From: a bacterium
GTDB taxonomy: Bacteria; Patescibacteriota; Minisyncoccia; Moranbacterales; UBA2206
NCBI GenBank assembly: GCA_021789395.1
Contig: JAJYJP010000015.1
Span: 1 to 14,132, forward strand
Direction of reading: 5' to 3'
DNA: 14,132 nucleotides
This document shows, piece after piece, positions 1 through 5,186 of the stretch; positions within the stretch are counted from its first letter, which is position 1, and every line of letters starts with the position of its first letter. The position numbers and the translations under genes are program-made. The notes under the pieces are model-generated. The model saw nothing but the letters and a program-made list of their open reading frames with translations, was not told where the DNA came from and did no database searches.

Positions 1-11
1 GAAGGATTCAT
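1..11 (-). CDS. 5' end of a gene running off the left edge
   Basis: Only the first three codons and part of a fourth (M-N-P...) are visible, so no function can be given. The ATG at 11-9 is preceded by a strong Shine-Dalgarno (AGAGGAGG, 17-24) at 5-nt spacing. It follows the stop codon of the 54-aa gene by only 15 nt, so it is probably the next gene of the same transcript. Confidence 0.6.
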
Positions 12-26
12 AGAAACCTCCTCTTA

Positions 27-191
27 TTAGTTTTTCATATCAATATTCACCTTATATGGGCAATCTTTTTCCGGATCATGTTTTGGACCGGGAGTGCTCC
101 TGCCAATCATTCCAGCAGTCAGCATCCATCCATATGCCATTATCACCAAAACTATGCCCACAACTATTTCCACTTCTTTCCAAATAGACAT
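27..191 (-). CDS. Small single-pass membrane protein (54 aa)
   Basis: I do not recognise this family. The 54-residue product starts MSIWKEVEIV, has one hydrophobic stretch at about residues 8-30 (rich in I, V, L, M, A, G), and ends in a short polar tail containing H-D-P-E-K-D-C-P-Y. It is therefore probably a membrane-anchored peptide with a small soluble C-terminus holding a single Cys. The ATG is preceded by AAGGGGG (199-205) at 7-nt spacing, which supports real translation. It lies 35 nt after the tyrS stop and 15 nt before the next gene, with no terminator seen between, so it is likely co-transcribed with both. The stop is doubled (TAATAA). The coding reading is an inference from the RBS, hydrophobic pattern and tight spacing. 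Confidence 0.6.
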   Translation of the reverse strand: MSIWKEVEIVVGIVLVIMAYGWMLTAGMIGRSTPGPKHDPEKDCPYKVNIDMKN

Positions 192-198
192 ATGACGA

Positions 199-205
199 CC
201 CCCTT
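199..205 (-). promoter_or_regulatory. Shine-Dalgarno of the 54-aa gene
   Basis: AAGGGGG on the minus strand, 7 nt before the ATG at 191. It contrasts with the SD-less starts of tyrS, secD and rluF in the same window, and it supports the small ORF being translated. Confidence 0.6.
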
Positions 206-226
206 GACTTAAATTTTTAAAAAACT

Positions 227-1432
227 TTATTCAAATTTAATCCGCGCAAAACCAAGCTTTCCGACTTTAAAAACTTTTCCGTCAAATTTTTTATCCAGAA
301 TTTTCTGCCAGTCGGTTTCTTTTTGACCGCCAATTTCCACCCCGCCTTGTTCAATTTTTCTGCGGGCTTCGCCCTTGCTCTTCGCATTGCCGGACAGAAC
401 GATAAAATCAACCAGACTTATGGATTCCGTTTCAATTTTGACTTCGGGGATATTTTCCGGAATTTCTCTTTTGGAAAAAGTATCGATGAAATATTTTTTC
501 GCCTCTTGCGCTTTTTCTTCGCCATGATAAATCTTCACGATTTCAAAGGCCAGCTTCAATTTCGCGTCGCGGGGATTGAGCTTGCCCGACTGCATATCAG
601 ATTTATAATTTTCAATATTTTTTTCATCAATATCAGTCAACAATCTAAAATATTTAATTATCAAATTATCAGGAATCGACATTATTTTACTAAACATATT
701 TTCGGGTTTTTCAGTTATTCCAATATAGTTTCCCAAGCTTTTACTCATTTTATTTATACCATCAGTGCCTTCCAATAATGGAAGCGTCATGATATCTTGT
801 TCGTTCTTTCCGTATCTTCGCTGAACTTTTCTTCCCATTAACAAGTTAAACTTTTGGTCAGTTCCTCCGATTTCCAAATCAGAATTTAATTCCACGCTGT
901 CATAACCCTGCATAATAGGATATATAACTTCCATAACACTTATATCAACATCTTCTTTTAATCTTTTTTTAAAATCATCTCTTTCCAAAACTCTGGCAAC
1001 TGTAAATTTTGATGTTAGCTCAAAAAGAAAATTATAGCCTTTTTTGTTATACCATTCACTATTAAATCGTACTTCCACTCTGCCCATATCCAATATTTTT
1101 GCTGCTTGCTCCTGATAATTTTTCATATTATTTTGGACATCTTCTTTGGTAAGCATTTTTCTTGTTTCACTTCTTCCTGACGGATCACCAATCATAGCTG
1201 TAAAATCGCCAATTAAAAATATGATCTCATGTCCCAAATCTTGAAATTGCCGCAATTTTCTTAAAGCTACTGAATGTCCTAAATGCAAATCGGGAGAAGT
1301 TGGATCAATGCCAAATTTAATTCGAAGTTTTTTACTTAATAGTAAGCGCTCTTTTAAGTGTTCTTTGATAATCACCTCATCCGTTCCCCTAGTCAAAACT
1401 TCTTCAATTTTAATTTCTAAGTCTTTATTCAT
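227..1432 (-). CDS. tyrS: Tyrosyl-tRNA synthetase
   Basis: Charges tRNA-Tyr with tyrosine in the cytoplasm (class Ic synthetase). The 401-aa protein has the HIGH-type signature H-L-G-H at residues 50-53 after D-P-T-S-P-D-L. A Rossmann core follows, with Y-P-I-M-Q-G-Y-D-S-V (about 171-180) and G-G-T-D-Q-K-F-N (about 189-196) in the tyrosine pocket, and the K-M-S-K-S loop at 229-233. The C-terminal RNA-binding S4 domain spans about 337-400. Length and motif spelling fit the bacterial 'TyrZ-like' subgroup (about 400 aa) rather than the E. coli TyrS subgroup. The ATG start is supported by a promoter at 1439-1467 whose predicted transcription start coincides with the ATG, so the mRNA looks leaderless; no Shine-Dalgarno is present. 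It follows the terminator of the secDF unit. No T-box or other leader can fit, because there is no leader. Confidence 0.97.
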   Translation of the reverse strand: MNKDLEIKIEEVLTRGTDEVIIKEHLKERLLLSKKLRIKFGIDPTSPDLHLGHSVALRKLRQFQDLGHEIIFLIGDFTAMIGDPSGRSETRKMLTKEDVQNNMKNYQEQAAKILDMGRVEVRFNSEWYNKKGYNFLFELTSKFTVARVLERDDFKKRLKEDVDISVMEVIYPIMQGYDSVELNSDLEIGGTDQKFNLLMGRKVQRRYGKNEQDIMTLPLLEGTDGINKMSKSLGNYIGITEKPENMFSKIMSIPDNLIIKYFRLLTDIDEKNIENYKSDMQSGKLNPRDAKLKLAFEIVKIYHGEEKAQEAKKYFIDTFSKREIPENIPEVKIETESISLVDFIVLSGNAKSKGEARRKIEQGGVEIGGQKETDWQKILDKKFDGKVFKVGKLGFARIKFE

Positions 1433-1438
1433 ATTGTT

Positions 1439-1467
1439 ATAATATCAGAAATTAGGCCCAATAGCAA
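1439..1467 (-). promoter_or_regulatory. Predicted sigma70-type promoter of tyrS (leaderless start)
   Basis: On the minus strand, TTGCTA (1462-1467) and TATTAT (1439-1444) are separated by exactly 17 bp. The distance from the -10 to the ATG (6 nt) puts the expected transcription start on the start codon. The -35 box directly follows the T-tract of the upstream terminator (1470-1500). Confidence 0.65.
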
Positions 1468-1469
1468 CG

Positions 1470-1500
1470 AAAAAGCCGACACGCAATCTTGGTCGACTTT
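1470..1500 (-). terminator. Intrinsic terminator of the secD-secF-78aa unit
   Basis: On the minus strand a 9-bp stem (AAAGTCGAC / GTCGGCTTT, one T-G wobble) with an 11-nt loop ends in five Ts. It lies 9 nt after the stop of the 78-aa gene. Confidence 0.75.
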
Positions 1501-1508
1501 CGCATAAT

Positions 1509-1745
1509 TTACATTCCCAGTCTCTTCTTAGCTTCATTGATCTGTTCTTCCGAAATCATTCCGCTTTTTTTCAGCTGTTCCATGACTCCCATCAGCTTGC
1601 CGCGGTTTTCCGGCTTCAAAGCTTCCTGCATCATCTTGGCTTGTTCCTGTGGCGACATTTTAGCCATTTTTTTCATAGCGATTTTTTGCAACATGCCCAA
1701 CTGGTTTGAATTTTGTTTATCTGATTTTTTAAACGGATTCCACAT
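1509..1745 (-). CDS. Met-rich small basic protein downstream of secDF (78 aa)
   Basis: I do not recognise a named family. The product starts MWNPFKKSDK and is soluble and highly charged, with about 11 methionines of 78 residues. It is probably all-helical: a Met/Lys segment (about 18-40, with K-I-A-M-K-K-M-A-K-M), then a C-terminal part containing Q-L-K-K-S-G-M-I-S-E-E-Q-I-N-E-A-K-K-R-L. The C-terminal pattern (helix, G-x-I-S/T-E-E, helix ending K-K-x-L) resembles SHOCT short C-terminal oligomerisation motifs. It is the last gene of the secD-secF unit, before the terminator. I chose the ATG at 1745. An in-frame TTG 18 nt upstream (1763) is possible but adds an AT-rich, unconvincing M-L-N-F-L-C. 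No clear Shine-Dalgarno is present. A membrane- or Sec-associated role is only suggested by position. Confidence 0.75.
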   Translation of the reverse strand: MWNPFKKSDKQNSNQLGMLQKIAMKKMAKMSPQEQAKMMQEALKPENRGKLMGVMEQLKKSGMISEEQINEAKKRLGM

Positions 1746-1767
1746 ACACAAAAAATTTAACAATTAT

Positions 1768-2670
1768 TTACGCTTTCTTTTTGACTTGATATTTATAAAA
1801 AGTTACAAGCAGTGCCGAGGCGACAAAGATCGAGGAATAGGTTCCAAAAGTCACACCGACCAGAAGCGCCAGCGCGAAATCCTTGACCGACTCGCCGCCG
1901 AAAATGTAAATCGCCAGCAAGGTAATGATTACCGTTAAAGAAGTGTTCAAGGAACGCACCAATGTTTCGTTCAGACTGCGATTGACCACCTCCGGAAATT
2001 CTTCCTTACTCGAACTGCGCAACAGATTTTCCCGCGTCCTATCAAATACTACAATAGTGTCGTGCACGGAAAATCCAAGAATGGTCAGAAGAGCCGCCAC
2101 AAACGGAATGCCGACCTCAATACCGGCAAAATGCCCCAGCACCGAAAACACGCCGACCGTGATGAGCACATCGTGGACCAACGCGATCACCGCGCCAGCG
2201 CCGTATTTCCAAGAAGGAACCGGTCGGGAAACCTTGCGGAACGCCCAAGCGATGAAAGCCATAATTCCCACCACCGCCCAAAAAATCGCCCAGAGCGAAT
2301 TGGTCCGCAGTTCACCAGAAACGGACGAATCAGTGTAATCGACGCTGAGCTCTTTGGAGCCTGGAAATTTTTGCGTCAAAGTTTTCTGAACATCTTGGTT
2401 GACACTGTCGTTTTCCGAAGCATAACGGATCAACATCGTACCGGAATTGGTCGGTTGCAGCGTCAAGCTTTTCAGATCAAGACCTTTCAAAGCATTTTGG
2501 ACATTTTGGCTTGCCGGTACGCCTTTGGCAAATTGCACTTCCATCAAAGTTCCGCCAGTAAAATCAATTCCGAATTTCAAGCCCCACAAAAACAAACTAA
2601 TGACGCTCAGAATCATCAGCGTTCCGGAAAAAATGTAGGCGTATTTGGTTTTATTGACTATATTAAACAT
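1768..2670 (-). CDS. secF: Protein translocase subunit SecF
   Basis: Membrane partner of SecD. SecDF uses the proton gradient to pull preproteins through SecYEG after SecA has pushed them in. The 300-aa protein has a first membrane helix at about 11-31 and then the conserved G-I-D-F-T-G-G motif (34-40). A short periplasmic P4-type domain (about 41-125) follows. Five more membrane helices follow, with the RND-type motif V-H-D-T-I-V-V-F-D-R-T-R-E-N at 202-215. The C-terminus is basic (Y-Q-V-K-K-K-A), as expected for the cytoplasmic side. The length is normal for a stand-alone SecF. The ATG follows the secD stop after 4 nt (TAA AATT ATG) without a Shine-Dalgarno, so translation is probably coupled to secD. 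The next gene begins 22 nt after its stop. Confidence 0.97.
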   Translation of the reverse strand: MFNIVNKTKYAYIFSGTLMILSVISLFLWGLKFGIDFTGGTLMEVQFAKGVPASQNVQNALKGLDLKSLTLQPTNSGTMLIRYASENDSVNQDVQKTLTQKFPGSKELSVDYTDSSVSGELRTNSLWAIFWAVVGIMAFIAWAFRKVSRPVPSWKYGAGAVIALVHDVLITVGVFSVLGHFAGIEVGIPFVAALLTILGFSVHDTIVVFDRTRENLLRSSSKEEFPEVVNRSLNETLVRSLNTSLTVIITLLAIYIFGGESVKDFALALLVGVTFGTYSSIFVASALLVTFYKYQVKKKA

Positions 2671-2674
2671 AATT

Positions 2675-4375
2675 TTATTTATCAGATTTCACGTCAGTTT
2701 GTTTGACTCCGATGAGCCACAATTTATCATGCATTTTTTCCCGCAATAAAAATTGCAGCAGGGTGCGGGAGATGGTGACAGCCGTAAACATCGAAACTAA
2801 AACACCGACAATCAAAGTAACGGCGAATCCTTTGACAAAACCGGTGCCGATCTCGATCAGAATCAGCGATGTGATGATCGAAGACAGGTTGCCGTCTCGA
2901 ATGGAAGTCCAGGCGCGCTTAAATCCTTCTTCGATCGCACTTGCCATCGTCCGTCCCCTCCGGACTTCTTCTTTGGTCCTTTCAAAAATCAAGATGTTAG
3001 CATCAACCGCCATTCCGATCGACAGAATAAATCCCGCGATGCCAGGCAAAGTCAATGTCATTGACCACGGCGTCACGGTCGAAATCTTGAAAATGGAAAT
3101 CATGATTCCGGTATAAATCAGCAGGGCGACCGCAGCGATCACACCTAAAAACCTGTAGTAAAAAATCATAAAAATCATCACCACTGCCAACCCGACAATG
3201 CCCGCCACCAAACTTTGGTGAAGCGAAAGCGAACCCAGCGACGCATCGACGCTTTCCTGCGAAACCAGGTTGATCGGCACTGGCAGAGCGCCTTCATTCA
3301 AGTTCTGTACCATCGTCTTTGCTTCGTCCAAGGTGAAATCACCGGTGATCACCGCCTGACCATTGTCGATTTCCGTCTGCACGGTCGGCGCGCTCAAAAG
3401 CTGTCCATCCAGATAAATCGCCAATGGCTTTCCGATATTTTCTTTAGTAATCTCGGCAAAAAGTTTCGTTCCTTGCGCGTCGAACTGGATAGCAATCTCC
3501 GGAGAAGAAACGCCTTGATTGGAAAACTCCACGCTGGCATTCTTCAAATTCTTTCCGGTCAGTCCCGTCGAAACGAAAGTCGGTTCCGGAGTCGGATTAG
3601 TTTTTTTGGCAAACAAAATATGTGCCGCATCAACTTCTTCATTCGCGCCTGTTCCTTTAGTCTGGATTTTTTTAATAATACTCCAACCGTATTGACTCTC
3701 CACCACTTGCGGGTAAACTTCTCCGTCTTTTACGCTTGAATTAAACAGGATATTGTCATACTCGGGAACAAGCGTTCCTTTTTTGACAAAGCCTAGGTCG
3801 CCGCCCTTATCTTTGCTGCCCGGATCTTGTGAATATTGCTTGGCTAGTGCCGAAAAGTCCGCCCCTGGCGTCAACGCTTGTTTTAAAACTTGCTGCGCCT
3901 GCTGCTGTTGCTGCTGATTCATCTGGTCCAAAACGTTCTGCGGAATCTGATTGGATGTGTTCGACTGACCTTCTTCCTTAAATTCCAAAAATGGAGTGGC
4001 TTTGATCATGGCCTTGGCCTGATCGATGTTTTTTACGCCGGCCAGTTCTACCACCAATCTTCTGTCTGATCCTGATTTAGTGGTATAAACCGTCGGCTCC
4101 GCCACCCCGAACGCATTAACGCGCCGCTCAATAGCATCTTGAAGTGCCTGCATCGCATCATCGACTTTCGCCGGATCGATCTTACTGACATCGGCTTTAT
4201 ATTCCAAATGGATTCCGCCTTGCAGATCCAAACCCAGATTTATTTTTAACTTATTCAATTCATTATAAAAACGGGGCGAAAAAGAAACCGCCTTCGGATA
4301 GGAAATAAGGCCGACTACGACGGCCAAAACGATCACTGAAGCAAATTTAATGCGAAGCTTTTTCCTAAAAGTCAT
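2675..4375 (-). CDS. secD: Protein translocase subunit SecD with embedded parvulin-like segment
   Basis: SecD subunit of the SecDF export motor. Of 566 aa, membrane helix 1 is at about 10-28 and is followed by the hallmark L-G-L-D-L-Q-G-G at 47-54. A periplasmic P1 base follows (R-R-V-N-A-F-G-V-A-E-P at 84-94; T-P-F-L-E-F at 127-132). The SecD head resumes at about T-G-L-T-G-K (270-275), with Y-L-D-G-Q-L-L-S-A-P-T-V near 321-332. Five helices from about 388 carry the G-M-A-V-D-A-N-I-L-I-F-E-R motif (454-466). Between 133 and 260 lies extra sequence: a six-Gln run (154-159), then G-A-D-F (171-174), Y-S-Q-D-P-G-S (181-187), G-G-D-L-G-F (191-196), V-P-E-Y (203-206) and G-W-S-I-I-K-K-I (230-237). 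These are the ordered motifs of PpiC/parvulin prolyl isomerases. The A-H-I-L-F strand that normally opens a parvulin comes last (251-255). Start ATG lies about 3 nt from the predicted transcription start. Confidence 0.97.
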   Translation of the reverse strand: MTFRKKLRIKFASVIVLAVVVGLISYPKAVSFSPRFYNELNKLKINLGLDLQGGIHLEYKADVSKIDPAKVDDAMQALQDAIERRVNAFGVAEPTVYTTKSGSDRRLVVELAGVKNIDQAKAMIKATPFLEFKEEGQSNTSNQIPQNVLDQMNQQQQQQAQQVLKQALTPGADFSALAKQYSQDPGSKDKGGDLGFVKKGTLVPEYDNILFNSSVKDGEVYPQVVESQYGWSIIKKIQTKGTGANEEVDAAHILFAKKTNPTPEPTFVSTGLTGKNLKNASVEFSNQGVSSPEIAIQFDAQGTKLFAEITKENIGKPLAIYLDGQLLSAPTVQTEIDNGQAVITGDFTLDEAKTMVQNLNEGALPVPINLVSQESVDASLGSLSLHQSLVAGIVGLAVVMIFMIFYYRFLGVIAAVALLIYTGIMISIFKISTVTPWSMTLTLPGIAGFILSIGMAVDANILIFERTKEEVRRGRTMASAIEEGFKRAWTSIRDGNLSSIITSLILIEIGTGFVKGFAVTLIVGVLVSMFTAVTISRTLLQFLLREKMHDKLWLIGVKQTDVKSDK

Positions 4376-4384
4376 AACAGCCGT

Positions 4385-4413
4385 ATTCTATAACAAAAAA
4401 GCCTCCCTGGCAA
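4385..4413 (-). promoter_or_regulatory. Predicted sigma70-type promoter of secD, inside the preceding terminator
   Basis: On the minus strand, TTGCCA (4408-4413, 5/6 consensus) and TAGAAT (4385-4390, 5/6) are separated by 17 bp. The expected start at about 4378 leaves a leader of only about 3 nt before the secD ATG. The -35 box and most of the spacer are the hairpin and T-tract of the terminator of the previous unit. Confidence 0.7.
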
Positions 4414-4421
4414 GTCTTTTT
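4395..4421 (-). terminator. Probable intrinsic terminator of the secA-Nudix-86aa unit
   Basis: On the minus strand: an A-tract with G, then GCC-AGGGA-GGC, then six Ts. The core stem is only 3 bp. It is extended by A-T pairing across a 4-nt bulge (AAAAAG/CTTTTT). It starts in the stop codon of the 86-aa gene. It is weaker than the other terminators here. Confidence 0.45.
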
Positions 4422-4680
4422 AAACCATCGGCTTGCCCGTCTTGTCGGCGATAAACTTCTGGATCTCAGGCCAGCGCGCCGCCAAATTATCGATTATTTG
4501 GTCCAGATAATCATTGTCGTCAAAAAAGCCGTAACTATATCGTTCTTCAATCAGATATTCCACCAGTTCTTTGTAATCGTTCAAGGTGCTGATATTTTCC
4601 TGCCAGGCCAAAGCCTTCAGTTCCTCAAACAGATCTTCAATTGGATATTCCGCGCCCGTAAAGACCATAATTTTGATCAT
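4420..4680 (-). CDS. Acidic orphan protein (86 aa)
   Basis: I do not recognise this protein. It is small, soluble and acidic. It begins M-I-K-I-M-V-F-T-G-A-E-Y-P and has predicted helices around E-D-L-F-E-E-L-K-A-L-A and Y-K-E-L-V-E-Y-L-I-E-E-R-Y. An aromatic and acidic turn follows (Y-G-F-F-D-D-N-D-Y), then a last helix with I-I-D-N-L-A-A-R-W-P-E. No signal peptide, membrane segment or Cys is seen. It is 29 nt downstream of the Nudix gene and last before a terminator, so it is most likely co-transcribed from secA. The start could be the ATG at 4680 or the in-frame ATG at residue 5 (4668); no Shine-Dalgarno decides. Codon use and spacing make it a credible gene, but no function can be inferred beyond the operon context. 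Confidence 0.75.
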   Translation of the reverse strand: MIKIMVFTGAEYPIEDLFEELKALAWQENISTLNDYKELVEYLIEERYSYGFFDDNDYLDQIIDNLAARWPEIQKFIADKTGKPMV

Positions 4681-4709
4681 TAATACTTACAAAAATATTA
4701 CAATCAAAA

Positions 4710-5186
4710 CTATTTTTGCTTTTTCAAAAACGCATGCGCGCTCTCCAAGATATCCTTAGAATTATTGTAAGTTATGCGTTTCAAAGCCGGGCCGTATTCA
4801 AGCCACTCAAAGCCGATATGCTCGAAAGAAATCTTCACCCGCTTCAATTTGGTTTCCGCCAGATAATAAATCACGTTCTTCCAGATACTTGTCCCTTTGC
4901 CGGCTTTTTCTCTTTTCTCTTTTTCTTCGTCTTTGGCGCGGTAAAAATAACGCGTCTTGCTTTTATACCCGGAAATAATATTTATTTTGCCAATGCCCGT
5001 CTCCTCCCTCACTTCGCGCCGCAAAGTTTCTTCTTTGTTCTCATTTTTTTCCACATGGCCTTTCGGAAAATCCCAATGGCCGGACGGATAGTGTAGAAGA
5101 AGGTATTTTATTCTCCTGCCTTCTTTTCTGAAAATTACCGCTCCGACCGATTTTTCGTATGCGATTTTGGATTTAGCTTTTTCCAT
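4710..5186 (-). CDS. Nudix hydrolase, bis(5'-nucleosyl)-tetraphosphatase-like
   Basis: Likely hydrolyses a nucleoside diphosphate-linked substrate, with Ap4A or a related dinucleotide the best guess. The 158-aa protein has a perfect Nudix box at residues 43-65: G-x5-E (G43, E49), x7, then R-E-V-R-E-E-T-G-I (57-65). The glutamates are the Mg-binding set. The segment before it, Y-L-L-L-H-Y-P-S-G-H-W-D-F-P-K-G (28-43), is typical of the asymmetric Ap4A hydrolase branch rather than MutT. A strongly charged loop (K-D-E-E-K-E-K-R-E-K, about 85-94) is inserted before the last strands. I chose the ATG at 5186 because it overlaps the secA stop by one base (TAATG), a classic coupling arrangement. A GTG at 5201 would add M-L-W-E-I. 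Substrate is inferred by family only. Confidence 0.88.
   Translation of the reverse strand: MEKAKSKIAYEKSVGAVIFRKEGRRIKYLLLHYPSGHWDFPKGHVEKNENKEETLRREVREETGIGKINIISGYKSKTRYFYRAKDEEKEKREKAGKGTSIWKNVIYYLAETKLKRVKISFEHIGFEWLEYGPALKRITYNNSKDILESAHAFLKKQK

Noticed and set aside
323..778. Plus-strand open frame of 151 codons
   Set aside because: It is the antisense shadow of tyrS, whose motifs are complete on the minus strand.
1746..1763. TTG start extending the 78-aa protein by six residues
   Set aside because: The extension is AT-rich and reads M-L-N-F-L-C; the ATG at 1745 gives the cleaner N-terminus M-W-N-P-F-K-K. Not fully excluded.
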